NCBI RefSeq assembly: GCF_945890115.1
Contig: NZ_CAMDCK010000003.1
Coordinates: forward strand, 86,096 to 150,095
Length of the DNA stretch: 64,000 nt
Direction: 5' to 3'
Source of the DNA: Sphingorhabdus sp. EL138
GTDB lineage: Bacteria > Pseudomonadota > Alphaproteobacteria > Sphingomonadales > Sphingomonadaceae
This document shows positions 33,033 through 42,875 of this stretch, piece by piece. The translations under genes and the position numbers were made by a program. Each line of letters starts with the position of its first letter. The stretch's first letter is position 1. The notes below the pieces were generated by a model that had not been told where the DNA came from, ran no database searches, and saw only the letters and a program-made list of their open reading frames with translations.

Positions 33033-34832
33033 ATGACAAACGATATTTCCGAAACGCAGGCCATAACGCCATCCGAAGAAGCGGCTCCCGCCAAGCCCAA
33101 GCTTAACTTTGGCAGTTTGCGCATGATAGGGCATTTCACGATCCGCTATCCGCGCCAGATCACTTATGCCCTGCTCGCGCTGATTGCAGCAGCGGCGTCG
33201 ACACTTGCCATCCCTTATGGCCTGCGCCTGATTATCGATGAAGGCTTTGTCAAAAATGGCGGCGATCCTGCGCCCTATTTCTATTTGCTGTTGGGCATCG
33301 TGGTTGTCATCGGCATTTCGACGGCATTCCGTTTTTACTTCGTCAGCTGGCTAGGCGAGCGCGTGGTGGGTGATATTCGTGTTGCGGTGCAACAAAATCT
33401 ATTGCGTTTGGCTCCGCGCTTTTTCGAAGAAAATCGTCCCGGAGAAATCGCCAGCCGCATGACCGCTGATACCGCGATTATCGAACAGATTGTCGGCACC
33501 ACCGTGTCCGTTGCATTGCGCAATATCTTTATTGGCGTGGGCGGCGTTACCTTGCTCTTCGGCCTCGCTCCAAGCCTGACCATATGGTTACTCGCGGGCA
33601 TCCCGGTGGTCGTTTTGCCAATTGTATTTCTGGGACGGCGACTGGAAAAGGCATCGCGCAATAGCCAAGATAATGTCGCCAGCGTCGGCACGATCATTTC
33701 AGAAGCGCTTGGCGCGATCAAGATCGTTCAGGCCTTTGGACAGGAAAGCCGCGAAGGCGTGCGTTTTGCCGATGCCGTAGAAGGCACGTTCAATGCCGCG
33801 AAAAAACGTATCCGGTTGCGGGCGTTTCTGACTGCACTTGTAATGGCTTTGATATTCGGCGGCATCACGTTGCTCGTTTGGGAAGGCACCGACCAAGTGA
33901 AGGAAGGCGTCATATCCTCCGGAACTTTGTTCGCAGTCGTCCTGTATGGGGCATTGGTCGCGGGGTCATTTGGTGCGCTGACCGAAGTATATGGCGACCT
34001 TGTGCGCGCATCGGGCGCAGCATCGCGGCTCGCCGAATTGCTAAACGAAGTGCCCGAAATTGCGCCCCCTGCTAACCCAGTTATTATGCCGCCAGCGCGC
34101 GGGCAGTTGGAATTCCAACATGTCCGCTTCCGCTATCCCACACGGCCTGAGATCGCGGCGCTCGACGATTTCAGCCTAAAAGTATCGCCGGGGGAAACGG
34201 TTGCTGTTGTCGGGCCATCGGGCGCAGGCAAATCAACTTTATTCCAACTGGCGGAACGTTTTTACGACCCTGAAATCGGCACCGTGCGCATTGACGGTGT
34301 TTCCCTGACTAGCGCAGACCCCGCAGAATTCCGACGCCGGATATCGCTAGTGCCGCAAGACACCGTATTGTTCGCGGCCTCCGCGCGTGACAATCTGCGT
34401 TACGGCCAATGGGACGCGAGCGACGAGGCGATCTGGGCGGCAGCGGAAAAAGCAAACGCAGCGGGTTTCCTAAGTGAGCTACCCGAGGGACTGGAAACCT
34501 ATCTCGGCGAGGGCGGCGCGCGGCTTTCGGGCGGCCAGCGGCAACGGCTAGCAATTGCCCGTGCCTTGTTGCGCGATTCGCCGATCTTGTTGCTTGATGA
34601 GGCCACGAGCGCGTTGGACGCCGAAAGCGAGAAATTGGTGCAAGATGCGCTGGAGCGACTGATGGTCGGCCGCACCACAATCGTGATTGCGCACCGGCTG
34701 GCAACCGTGCGTTCCGCCGACCGTATCATCGTGATGGACCAGGGCAGGATTGTTGAAGAGGGCGACCATGTAACGCTGAGCGCCGCAGGCGGATTATATG
34801 CCCGTCTCGCCAGCCTGCAATTTGATGCTTAA
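33033..34832 (+). CDS. MsbA-type ABC exporter, fused permease and ATPase
   Basis: A 599-residue half-transporter. The N-terminal ABC transmembrane domain has six predicted helices (about residues 30-330). The ATPase domain has Walker A GPSGAGKST near 394, the signature LSGGQRQR near 500, Walker B LLLDEATSALD and the H-loop IAHRL. It functions as a homodimer exporting lipids or drugs; the sequence is typical of the sphingomonad lipid A/multidrug group, but substrate is not fixed. Starts at an ATG 146 bp from phaZ, on the opposite strand. It converges with the first DUF465 gene across 27 bp. Confidence 0.9.
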   Translation: MTNDISETQAITPSEEAAPAKPKLNFGSLRMIGHFTIRYPRQITYALLALIAAAASTLAIPYGLRLIIDEGFVKNGGDPAPYFYLLLGIVVVIGISTAFRFYFVSWLGERVVGDIRVAVQQNLLRLAPRFFEENRPGEIASRMTADTAIIEQIVGTTVSVALRNIFIGVGGVTLLFGLAPSLTIWLLAGIPVVVLPIVFLGRRLEKASRNSQDNVASVGTIISEALGAIKIVQAFGQESREGVRFADAVEGTFNAAKKRIRLRAFLTALVMALIFGGITLLVWEGTDQVKEGVISSGTLFAVVLYGALVAGSFGALTEVYGDLVRASGAASRLAELLNEVPEIAPPANPVIMPPARGQLEFQHVRFRYPTRPEIAALDDFSLKVSPGETVAVVGPSGAGKSTLFQLAERFYDPEIGTVRIDGVSLTSADPAEFRRRISLVPQDTVLFAASARDNLRYGQWDASDEAIWAAAEKANAAGFLSELPEGLETYLGEGGARLSGGQRQRLAIARALLRDSPILLLDEATSALDAESEKLVQDALERLMVGRTTIVIAHRLATVRSADRIIVMDQGRIVEEGDHVTLSAAGGLYARLASLQFDA

Positions 34833-34859
34833 CAGGAGGGAAACTCTCGTTCCTGTAAT

Positions 34860-35057
34860 TTAAGCAATGATATCAGGCACCAATTGATCTTCCAGACGCA
34901 TGATCTGATCCTTCAAAATCAGCTTTTTCTTCTTCAGTCGCGCGATCTGGAGTTGGTCGATCACCGTCTGGGCTGTGAGCGCGCGAATGGCGTCGTCGAG
35001 ATCGCGATGCTCAATCTTCAGTTGTTCTAGTTGCTGCTGATAGCCATCGTCGTTCAT
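34860..35057 (-). CDS. DUF465 (YdcH-like) small protein, copy 1
   Basis: A 65-residue coiled-coil protein of the DUF465 family. Residues 10-60 are nearly all helical with the family hallmark LKKKKLILKDQIMRLE. The ATG at 35057 is chosen (GAAAGGCG upstream); the frame is open further but without support. Function of the family is unknown. A divergent second copy starts 171 bp away. Confidence 0.85.
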   Translation of the reverse strand: MNDDGYQQQLEQLKIEHRDLDDAIRALTAQTVIDQLQIARLKKKKLILKDQIMRLEDQLVPDIIA

Positions 35058-35227
35058 ACGCCTTTCTACACAGACTGCGGCGAACAAGTCATCGTTAAAA
35101 AAACGGTCACTTGGCCGAAATCTGGGTTTAGCCCGCGCCCCGACAATAATTATCGGCAAGACTCCAATCACAATTCGTGATTTACTCCGTGGTCAGATCG
35201 CCGAGTCTCAGACTGAAGGAGAATGAT

Positions 35228-35398
35228 GTGCATAATAATCATCTGTCCGCGCTTCGTAACAAGCATGCCGAACTGGAGCAAAAACTGGAGCGCGAAGAAA
35301 ACAGGCCGTTCCCCGACAGCCGAACCGTTCTCGATCTAAAAAAACAAAAGCTACATCTTAAAGACGTTATACTGCATGAATCGGCATCAACTGGTTGA
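35228..35398 (+). CDS. DUF465 (YdcH-like) small protein, copy 2
   Basis: A 56-residue partner of the divergent copy at 34860-35057. It has the same pattern, HAELEQKLEREENRPFPDS then LDLKKQKLHLKDVI. The start is a GTG at 35228 with AGGAGA 6-7 nt upstream; starts further up (35177) have no ribosome site. It lies 59 bp before ptsP. Paired DUF465 genes are common in alphaproteobacteria; function is unknown. Confidence 0.82.
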   Translation: MHNNHLSALRNKHAELEQKLEREENRPFPDSRTVLDLKKQKLHLKDVILHESASTG

Positions 35399-35457
35399 CT
35401 ACGAATAATTTCAGACGGGGTATCGCTTGCCCTCTCGGTCTCTGCTAAGCGAGGTCT

Positions 35458-37722
35458 ATGGAAAGCGCTACCCGTTCTGCCCGCAATATCCTGACAGGTT
35501 TGCACGAGGTGATGGCCTCGAAAAACCATGCACAGGGTAAGCTGAATCATGTGGTCAACATCATCGGCGAAGCGCTTTCAAGCGAAGTATGTTCAATTTA
35601 CTTATTGCGCGATGGCGCACTTGAGCTGTTTGCGACGCGCGGGTTGAACCAAGCTGCCGTGCACATTACGCGCTTGGGTTTGGGCGAAGGTCTCGTTGGG
35701 ACAATTGCTGAAAATGTCGAAACACTGAACCTGGATGAGGCGGCAGCGCATCCGAATTTCCGGTACGTACCGGAAACGGGTGAAGAACGCTTCCACAGTT
35801 TTGCAGGCGTGCCAATTGTCCGTTCCGAACGGGCCGTCGGCGTGCTCGCGGTCCAGCATGTCGAGCCGCGTAAATATGAAGAGATTGAGATTGAGGCGCT
35901 GCAAACCGTTGCCATGGTGTTGTCGGAACTGATTGCCAACGCCGACCTAATTGACGAACCAACTGGCCGGGACGGCAATGAGACCGGCACGATTAGCCTC
36001 ACAGGATTAACGCTAGTTAAAGGTGCGGCGGCTGGCGTCGCTATTTTTCACCAGCCACATGTCCGCATCGAGCATACCGTTGCCGAGGATATCGAAGCCG
36101 AGCGCCAGCGTGTCTATTCCGCCTTCGATAAAATGCGTGAGCAAATCGACCGCATGGCGAGCCAGATAGATTTTGGCACAGGCGGAGAACATGAAGAGGT
36201 CATCGCGACCTACAAAATGTTCGCTTATGACGAAGGCTGGAGCCGTCGGATTAACGAAGCCATTGACAGCGGCCTAACCGCCGAAGCCGCAATTGAACGG
36301 GTTCAGCAACGCACGCGTATGCGCATGCGGCAGATTGACGACGCGCTGCTTGCCGATCGCATGCACGATCTGGAGGACCTGTCGAACCGTTTACTGCGCA
36401 TCGTTTCCGGGCAGATGAGCACCGCCGCGCAGCTGGGGCTGAAAAAGGATTCCATCCTGATCGCGCGCAATTTGGGTCCCGCAGAATTGCTGGAATATGA
36501 TAAAAGGCGCCTGCGCGGTGTGGTCTTAGAAGAAGGCTCGCTTACCGCACATGTGGTGATCGTGGCACGTGCCATGGGCATTCCGGTTCTTGGCCGGGTG
36601 CGCGGCATTCGCCACAAGGTGCGCGACGGCGACATGCTGTTGCTGAACGCTGACGACAAAAGCGTTATCGTGCGCCCTTCGTCTGCGACAGAAGAGATAT
36701 TTCAACATGATCTTGTTGATCGGCAAAAGAAAAAGGCGCGCTATGCCGCGATGCGTGATGAAGCATCTGTCACTAAAGACGGAGTGCCGGTTACGCTAAT
36801 GATTAACGCTGGCTTGCGCGATGACATGTCGGCTTTGGCGACAACCGGCGCGGAAGGCGTTGGCCTTTTCCGGACCGAGTTCCAGTTTCTGATTTCGGCA
36901 ACCTTACCCCAACGCGAGCGGCAGCAGCGCTTTTACCGCGACGTTTTAGACGCGGCTGGCGACAAGCCAGTGATTTTCCGCACGCTGGATATCGGCGGAG
37001 ACAAGGCGCTTCCTTACCTCAAGGATGAGACGCACCAAGAGGAAAATCCCGCGCTGGGTTGGCGTGCGTTGCGGCTGTCGCTTGATCATGCCGGCTTGAT
37101 GAAGGCGCAAGCGCGCGCGTTGATTGAGGCAGCGGCCGGTCGCACACTCAACGTCATGTTCCCGATGGTCTCTGAGCCATGGGAATTTGATGCGGCCAAG
37201 GCCATTTTCGACGGCCAGATTGAATTTCTAGGGCGGCAGAAAAAGATATTACCTAACAAAATCCGTTATGGCGCGATGCTTGAGGTCCCTGCTCTGGCTG
37301 AGACGCTCGACATCCTGCTGCCCAAGATTAACTTTCTGTCTATTGGCACAAACGACCTGACCCAGTTTCTTTTTGCTGCGGATCGCGCTGATCCCCGTTT
37401 GGCAGAACGCTATGACTGGCTGAGCCCCGCTATCCTGCGGTTCATCCGGCGGGTCGTCAAAGCTACTGAGGGCCACGACGTCGACGTCGCGGTATGCGGC
37501 GAAATGGGGGGACGGTCACTTGAGGCGCTTGCCCTTATGGGCATTGGCATTCATAGATTGTCGATCACACCAGCCGCCGTTGGGCCTATCAAGGCGATGA
37601 TCCGCTCAACCAGCCATTTTGATATCCGCGCAAAAATGGAAGAGTTGCTCAACAATCCTACAGAGAATTTGCGTGAAGAACTGACGAGTTGGGCAATTGG
37701 TCAAGGCGTTGAAATCGGATGA
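35458..37722 (+). CDS. ptsP: PtsP, enzyme I of the nitrogen phosphotransferase system
   Basis: A 754-residue EI-Ntr that takes phosphate from PEP and passes it to NPr, then EIIA-Ntr, a regulatory chain not tied to sugar uptake. The N-terminal GAF domain is at about residues 15-155. The swivel domain has the phosphohistidine H365 in SLTAHVVIVARAMGIPVLG. The PEP-binding barrel has GLFRTEFQF, ALPYLKDE, SIGTNDLTQF and the catalytic cysteine in VAVCGEMGG. Length is typical. Partners ptsN and ptsO are not here. The gene sits 59 bp after a DUF465 gene. Confidence 0.95.
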   Translation: MESATRSARNILTGLHEVMASKNHAQGKLNHVVNIIGEALSSEVCSIYLLRDGALELFATRGLNQAAVHITRLGLGEGLVGTIAENVETLNLDEAAAHPNFRYVPETGEERFHSFAGVPIVRSERAVGVLAVQHVEPRKYEEIEIEALQTVAMVLSELIANADLIDEPTGRDGNETGTISLTGLTLVKGAAAGVAIFHQPHVRIEHTVAEDIEAERQRVYSAFDKMREQIDRMASQIDFGTGGEHEEVIATYKMFAYDEGWSRRINEAIDSGLTAEAAIERVQQRTRMRMRQIDDALLADRMHDLEDLSNRLLRIVSGQMSTAAQLGLKKDSILIARNLGPAELLEYDKRRLRGVVLEEGSLTAHVVIVARAMGIPVLGRVRGIRHKVRDGDMLLLNADDKSVIVRPSSATEEIFQHDLVDRQKKKARYAAMRDEASVTKDGVPVTLMINAGLRDDMSALATTGAEGVGLFRTEFQFLISATLPQRERQQRFYRDVLDAAGDKPVIFRTLDIGGDKALPYLKDETHQEENPALGWRALRLSLDHAGLMKAQARALIEAAAGRTLNVMFPMVSEPWEFDAAKAIFDGQIEFLGRQKKILPNKIRYGAMLEVPALAETLDILLPKINFLSIGTNDLTQFLFAADRADPRLAERYDWLSPAILRFIRRVVKATEGHDVDVAVCGEMGGRSLEALALMGIGIHRLSITPAAVGPIKAMIRSTSHFDIRAKMEELLNNPTENLREELTSWAIGQGVEIG

Positions 37723-37824
37723 GTAAAGGTACCTTAATTATCTGATTATCCCCAATTAACATTGACATTATTCAATTGGTGCTCATTATCCCCGCGACTG
37801 CACGCAGATGTGGGGGAGCGGGTC

Positions 37825-38250
37825 GTGGAGATTGCAGTGGACGAAATTCCTCAGGTGGAAGCGGAGCCTATGACTGTAGGTGAAGAACTGAAGGCCGCGC
37901 GCGCGCGGATGGACATGAGCTTGTCTGACCTCGCCACCGAGACACGCGTACCCGTGCGACATCTGGAATCCATTGAGCGATCCGAATTCAGCGCGTTGCC
38001 GGGACATACATATACGGTTGGTTTTGTTCGGTCTTACGCCCGTGCGGTCGCCCTCGACGATATTGCGATAGTGAATGCGCTACGCGCCGAATTATCTATC
38101 GGCGGACATAAAAGATATGAGGCACCCCTGCAGAATTACGAGCCAGCGGACCCTGCGCGTGTTCCTTCCAAAACCTTGGCATGGACCGCCGCAGCAGTTG
38201 CGGGGCTAGTTTTGGTCGCTTATCTGATTTTCAGAAGCTACGCATACTAA
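37825..38250 (+). CDS. RodZ-like HTH protein with C-terminal membrane anchor
   Basis: A 141-residue protein. Residues about 20-85 form an HTH_25-type domain (VGEELKAARARMDMSLSDLATETRVPVRHLESIERSEF...GHTYTVGFVRSYA) as found at the N-terminus of RodZ. A single membrane segment follows (about 115-135, LAWTAAAVAGLVLVAYLIF). It lacks the long periplasmic part of RodZ. The GTG at 37825 is chosen because GGGGGAGCGG precedes it; the frame begins at a TTG at 37762. It could serve in cell shape, but that is by analogy. Confidence 0.78.
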   Translation: MEIAVDEIPQVEAEPMTVGEELKAARARMDMSLSDLATETRVPVRHLESIERSEFSALPGHTYTVGFVRSYARAVALDDIAIVNALRAELSIGGHKRYEAPLQNYEPADPARVPSKTLAWTAAAVAGLVLVAYLIFRSYAY

Positions 38251-38380
38251 CTACAGCATTCAAGGCAACAGCGCTCAAGCCGGTGGCCACTCTGAATGAT
38301 GATAAAACCGCTGGGAATGTCGGCATGGACGAACAATATCCTCCGCTCGGCACATCTGTGGTCGCCACCCCCAAATCAGT

Positions 38381-38450
38381 AAGCCCAGTCATTACGGTCC
38401 GAAATTTCGGTAAATTTCAATTTTTTGTACCGAAATGCTGCGTTGGGCTT
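38381..38450. promoter_or_regulatory. Palindrome and outer inverted repeat upstream of cpoB
   Basis: AAGCCCA (38381-38387) and TTGGGCTT (38443-38450) are inverted. Within lies the perfect 12-bp palindrome CCGAAATTTCGG (38399-38410), with another ACCGAAAT at 38429-38436. It could be a terminator-like fold of the HTH gene or an operator for cpoB. Confidence 0.35.
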
Positions 38451-38510
38451 TATCGTGGGATTGCACTAAGCTATGCTATCCATTCGATTTTAATAAAGGG
38501 AAGTAACCCA

Positions 38511-39413
38511 ATGTATTTTCGGCGCGTTATTCTTATCGGCGCAGCGTTCGCGCTTAGCGCACCCACAATGGCGCAGGACGCGGCCATTGACGGGCGCGTG
38601 GGCAAACTCGAGAAGGAAATGCGGGCGGTTCAGCGGCAGGTATTCCCAAATGGTTCCGGCAAATTTGTCGAAGCTGATATCCAGTCACCCACAGCGCCAA
38701 GCACGACGACCAGTTCAACCACCACAACGGTGGATATGACCGCGCGTGTAGATGCATTAGAGGCGCAGCTTGCTACCCTAACCGGGCAGGTCGAATTGCA
38801 AGGCAATGATATGCGCCGACTTGAAGGCAGGCTGAAGGCCGTCGAGACCCGACTAGCAACCCAGCCAGCACCGCCCGTTGAAACGGTGGTGCCAACGGCA
38901 ACGCCCACAGCGGCAGCGCCGAAAGCCAAAGCTGGCGTAGTTCCTACAAAGCCTGTCACCTCCGCTAAGCCAAATCCCGCCCGCGTCGCCGCGGTTGCCA
39001 CAATCGAACGTCCCGCCAGTGGGGATGCGTTCGAGGATGGCTACAATTATGGCTATCGCTTGTGGGAGGCCAAATTCTATCCGGAATCGCAAGCAACGCT
39101 TGAAGAAACCTTGGCCAAATTTCCCAAGCACAAACGCGCAAGCTACGCACGCAATTTGCTTGGCCGGGCATGGTTGGATGACAAAAAACCAGCGACTGCG
39201 GTGAAGGTTTTCTACGACAATTATAAGGCTGATCCACGCGGTGACCGAGCGCCCGAAAGCTTGTTTTTCTTGGGATCAGCTTTGACTGACCTTGGGAAGT
39301 CGCCCGAGGCATGCGAAGCTTTTGGTGAACTGGCAAGGGCGTATCCAGATGCGGCGACCGGCCGCTTGGCCGAAAGGATCACATCCGGCAAAACAAGGGC
39401 GAAGTGCAAGTAA
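38511..39413 (+). CDS. cpoB: Tol-Pal system protein CpoB (YbgF)
   Basis: A 300-residue periplasmic protein coordinating outer-membrane constriction with peptidoglycan synthesis. It has a signal peptide (MYFRRVILIGAAFALSAPTMAQ), a coiled-coil region (about residues 60-115 with RVDALEAQLATLTGQVELQ), a Pro/Ala/Thr linker and C-terminal TPR-type repeats (YNYGYRLWEAKFYPESQATLEETLAKFPKH onward). The ATG at 38511 follows an AAGGGAAG ribosome site. Its last 10 bp overlap the tilS start. cpoB-tilS-ftsH is a familiar order. The pal and tol genes are not in the window. Confidence 0.9.
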   Translation: MYFRRVILIGAAFALSAPTMAQDAAIDGRVGKLEKEMRAVQRQVFPNGSGKFVEADIQSPTAPSTTTSSTTTTVDMTARVDALEAQLATLTGQVELQGNDMRRLEGRLKAVETRLATQPAPPVETVVPTATPTAAAPKAKAGVVPTKPVTSAKPNPARVAAVATIERPASGDAFEDGYNYGYRLWEAKFYPESQATLEETLAKFPKHKRASYARNLLGRAWLDDKKPATAVKVFYDNYKADPRGDRAPESLFFLGSALTDLGKSPEACEAFGELARAYPDAATGRLAERITSGKTRAKCK

Positions 39414-40351
39414 CGCTGACGCCAGTCATTCTCGACCGATTTAGAGCTGCACTTCGCAGGCTAGATTGTGCGGATGATGATCGGTTTTTATGCGGAGTGT
39501 CGGGCGGTCCCGATAGCCTGGCATTATTGTTGTTAGCGCAGCAAATTTTGCCCGGCAGATTGGTTGCCGCAACCGTAGATCATCAATTACGGCGAGAGTC
39601 TGCAGAGGAAGCACAGTTTGTTGGGGAAATCTGCCATAATCTCGGCGTACCGCATATCATTTTGACACCCGACAAAAAAATATCAGGCAATATCCAGTCA
39701 TCGGCGCGCGCGGCCCGTTACGCGTTGCTGGAACGTGCGGCAGATGCGCAAGATTGCCAACACATTGCCACGGCACATCATGCCGATGACCAATTGGAAA
39801 CGCTGCTCATGCGACTGGCGCGGGGAAGCGGCGTCGATGGATTGTCTGGCATTCGCGCCCGCAATGGACGCGTGGTGCGGCCACTACTAGAATTCACAAA
39901 AGCGGAACTTATAGACATCTGCTCCAGCACTGGCATTCAACCAGTGAACGACCCCAGCAACGCAAACATCGATTTTGACCGGGTTGCGATGCGGAACTGG
40001 CTGGCCAACACGCCGCATCCATTTACTGCAAGCCGCGCGCTGCGCACGGTAAGCGCATTGGCCGACGCATCCGATGCGTTGGTGTGGATGACAGACACGC
40101 TGGCCGCGCAGAGGGTAAGCCACCAAAATGACGTTATCATCTGCACGGCCGACGGCCTTCCCAGTGAATTCAAGCGGCGGCTATTAATCCACTGCCTCAG
40201 GACGATGGACGTCAATCTTGCTCCGCGTGGCGACGCAATTGACCACTTGTTAACCGAGCTCGAAAATGCGCGGACCGCCATGATTGGCAATATCAAATGC
40301 GTAGGCGGCGCAGATTGGCGTTTTTCCAAAGCGCCGCCCCGGCGCGGGTAA
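39404..40351 (+). CDS. tilS: tRNA(Ile)-lysidine synthase
   Basis: A 315-residue enzyme that ligates lysine onto C34 of tRNA-Ile(CAU), letting it read AUA. The PP-loop SGGPDS is at residues 33-38, with ATVDHQLR and ATAHHADDQLETLLMRL following. It starts with GTG at 39404, overlapping cpoB by 10 bp, with AAGGGCG before it. The C-terminal domain is short compared with E. coli TilS (about 430 residues), as is usual in alphaproteobacteria. Confidence 0.93.
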   Translation: MQVTLTPVILDRFRAALRRLDCADDDRFLCGVSGGPDSLALLLLAQQILPGRLVAATVDHQLRRESAEEAQFVGEICHNLGVPHIILTPDKKISGNIQSSARAARYALLERAADAQDCQHIATAHHADDQLETLLMRLARGSGVDGLSGIRARNGRVVRPLLEFTKAELIDICSSTGIQPVNDPSNANIDFDRVAMRNWLANTPHPFTASRALRTVSALADASDALVWMTDTLAAQRVSHQNDVIICTADGLPSEFKRRLLIHCLRTMDVNLAPRGDAIDHLLTELENARTAMIGNIKCVGGADWRFSKAPPRRG

Positions 40352-40463
40352 GAGAAAACAGGCTGTAATTTTGCCAATCGCTATATTGTCATTCACGCAT
40401 TCGCCCTTACATTAGATGCATATCGCCACGTATTGAGCGCGGGCACAGAATAAGGCAGTGATA

Positions 40464-42410
40464 ATGAACGACGAACAAGAACCCAAAGGCAACCCGATGC
40501 TGCGTAACTTGGCCATTTGGTCAGCGATCATTGTCGCGCTTTTGCTTGTGGCTTCAATGTTCAGCGGGTCATCCACACCGGCTAACGGCATTACCTACTC
40601 GTCTTTCCGCGATAAGGTTGAGGCCGGCGAGGTTAAGTCCGTAGCTATCGCGCCGGAGCGCATTAACGGCAAATTGCAGAATGACGAGACGTTCGCCACA
40701 GTGCCGCTACCAAATGATAGCAGCCTTGTCCCCCTGCTCAGGGACAAAGGCGTAGTGATTGAAGTCAAAACAGCAGAGCAGCCAAGCCTGCTGCTCCTGC
40801 TTGTATATCAAGCCCTTCCATTCTTGCTCATCCTTGGCATCGCTTTCTTCGTTTTGAGACAAATGCAAAAGGGCGGCGGAGCTGGCGGAGCCATGGGTTT
40901 TGGCAAGTCAAAGGCGAAATTGCTGACTGAAAAGCATGGCAAAGTAACCTTCGACGACGTGGCCGGCATTGATGAGGCCCGGGAAGAGCTTCAGGAAATC
41001 GTCGAATTTTTGAAAGACCCGCTTAAGTTCAGCCGCCTTGGTGGTAAGATTCCCAAGGGCGCGTTGCTAGTTGGTTCGCCAGGCACAGGTAAAACATTGC
41101 TGGCCCGCGCGATCGCTGGTGAGGCTGGCGTGCCTTTCTTCTCCATCTCCGGTTCTGACTTTGTCGAAATGTTTGTCGGCGTTGGCGCAAGCCGCGTGCG
41201 CGACATGTTTGAACAGGCGAAGAAAAACGCCCCCTGCATCGTCTTTATCGACGAAATCGATGCGGTGGGTCGCAGCCGTGGCGCTGGCCTTGGCAATCAG
41301 AATGACGAGCGCGAACAGACTTTGAACCAGTTGTTGGTCGAAATGGACGGTTTTGAAGCCAATGAAGGCATCATCATCGTTGCCGCAACCAACCGTCCTG
41401 ATGTCCTTGACCCGGCCCTTTTGCGTCCCGGCCGCTTCGACCGTCAGGTAGTTGTGCCGCGCCCCGATATTGACGGCCGCGTCAAAATCCTAGCCGTGCA
41501 CATGAAGAAAGTGCCGTTGGCGCCCGACGTTGATGGCCGCGTGATCGCGCGCGGAACGCCCGGCTTCTCCGGCGCCGATCTTGCGAACCTTGTGAATGAA
41601 GCTGCTTTGTTGGCCGCACGTCGTGGCAAGCGGTTGGTTGCCATGCAAGAATTCGAAGATGCCAAAGACAAGGTGATGATGGGCACCGAACGCAAGTCGA
41701 TGGTCATGACTGAAGATGAAAAGAAAATGACTGCCTATCATGAGGCCGGCCACGCAATCGTGTCGATTCATGAAGCCGCATCGGACCCTATCCACAAGGC
41801 AACCATTATTCCCCGTGGGCGCGCCTTGGGTATGGTCATGCGTCTGCCCGAGCGGGATAATTACAGCTATCATCGCGACAAAATGCACGCCAACCTGTCC
41901 GTATCCATGGGTGGACGCGTGGCCGAAGAATTAATCTTCGGCTATGACAAAGTCAGTTCAGGCGCATCCAGCGACATCCAATACGCCACCAGCCTTGCGC
42001 GCGACATGGTTACCCAATGGGGCATGTCGGATGCGATGGGCCCGCTCCAATATGAAGAGCGTCAAGAAGGCTATCTTGGCTATGGCATGTCGCAACGGTC
42101 GGCTATGTCGGACGAAACAGCGCGTAAGATCGATGCCGAAATCCGCAAGCTGGTTGAGGGCGGACATCAACGGGCGACAGAGTTACTGACCACGCATAAC
42201 GAACAATTGCACCTGTTGGCCAACGCACTTCTGGAGTTTGAAACGCTCTCGGGCGACGAAATCAACCAGCTATTGGAAACTGGCAAATTCGAACGTGACG
42301 ATGGCAAGGTCGTTAAACCTTCGTCCATTCCAACGGTGGGTACAGCCATACCAAAGGCGGGACGCGGCAAATCTGCGCCGGTCGGAGGCGCAACGCCGCA
42401 AGGCGCTTAG
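40464..42410 (+). CDS. ftsH: ATP-dependent zinc metalloprotease FtsH
   Basis: A 648-residue membrane AAA+ protease that degrades membrane and short-lived proteins. Two membrane segments (about residues 13-32 and 108-128) flank the small periplasmic domain. Walker A GSPGTGKT begins at residue 204, and Walker [11 protein letters not shown] and the zinc motif HEAGH follow. The ATG at 40464 is preferred over a GTG two codons up for spacing to AAGG. The TAG stop is the start of a TAGGGTCAGGACA motif. Gene is 112 bp after tilS. Confidence 0.97.
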   Translation: MNDEQEPKGNPMLRNLAIWSAIIVALLLVASMFSGSSTPANGITYSSFRDKVEAGEVKSVAIAPERINGKLQNDETFATVPLPNDSSLVPLLRDKGVVIEVKTAEQPSLLLLLVYQALPFLLILGIAFFVLRQMQKGGGAGGAMGFGKSKAKLLTEKHGKVTFDDVAGIDEAREELQEIVEFLKDPLKFSRLGGKIPKGALLVGSPGTGKTLLARAIAGEAGVPFFSISGSDFVEMFVGVGASRVRDMFEQAKKNAPCIVFIDEIDAVGRSRGAGLGNQNDEREQTLNQLLVEMDGFEANEGIIIVAATNRPDVLDPALLRPGRFDRQVVVPRPDIDGRVKILAVHMKKVPLAPDVDGRVIARGTPGFSGADLANLVNEAALLAARRGKRLVAMQEFEDAKDKVMMGTERKSMVMTEDEKKMTAYHEAGHAIVSIHEAASDPIHKATIIPRGRALGMVMRLPERDNYSYHRDKMHANLSVSMGGRVAEELIFGYDKVSSGASSDIQYATSLARDMVTQWGMSDAMGPLQYEERQEGYLGYGMSQRSAMSDETARKIDAEIRKLVEGGHQRATELLTTHNEQLHLLANALLEFETLSGDEINQLLETGKFERDDGKVVKPSSIPTVGTAIPKAGRGKSAPVGGATPQGA

Positions 42411-42420
42411 GGTCAGGACA
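42408..42420 (+). repeat. Dispersed TAGGGTCAGGACC motif, copy 3
   Basis: TAGGGTCAGGACA begins exactly on the ftsH stop TAG. One base differs from the common form at the end. Confidence 0.6.
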
Positions 42421-42488
42421 CTGGTTTCCAGCTTTTATTCGCGGCCTCAACGTACTATCCCCCATGGGGAGAGGGTGGAGGTCGCGAA

Positions 42489-42848
42489 ATGAAATATGCT
42501 GCGCTTGTGGTTATGGGCGTATTGTCATGCGCCGTTCCTGCACACGCCATGGATGCTGAAACTTTTTTTGTAAAAGCGGTTGCTCTGCAAAAACGGGGCA
42601 TAGGCGCCGTCTTTGCAAAAGACCTAAAGCCCATGGCCCGCGTTTTTGAAGAAGCCGCGAAGTCGGTAAAAGCCGAGAATGAGGCCGCGCGCACCGCAGG
42701 ATCCCCTTTATTCTGCGCGCCCAAGAAATACCGGATGAATGCCGAGCAGTTCATTGGCGAATTCAGCCGAATCCCCAAAGAGCGCCGACAGGTTCAGTCA
42801 GTCCGAGATGCGTGGCGCGAAATAGTCATCCGCCGCTTTCCCTGCTAA
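42489..42848 (+). CDS. Small secreted protein, possibly Rap1a/Tai-like
   Basis: A 119-residue protein with a signal peptide (MKYAALVVMGVLSCAVPAHA). The mature part has two cysteines (LFCAPKKYRMN and the final RRFPC) that could form a disulfide. The pattern of C-P, a middle Q/E-F helix and a C-terminal FPC recalls the Rap1a/Tai family of immunity-type proteins, but the match is weak and no effector gene is nearby. Start ATG 79 bp after ftsH; ribosome-site GGAGGTCG-like. Not recognised with certainty. Confidence 0.6.
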   Translation: MKYAALVVMGVLSCAVPAHAMDAETFFVKAVALQKRGIGAVFAKDLKPMARVFEEAAKSVKAENEAARTAGSPLFCAPKKYRMNAEQFIGEFSRIPKERRQVQSVRDAWREIVIRRFPC

Positions 42849-42875
42849 CCTCACATCATATGAGGAGCGGTCCGC

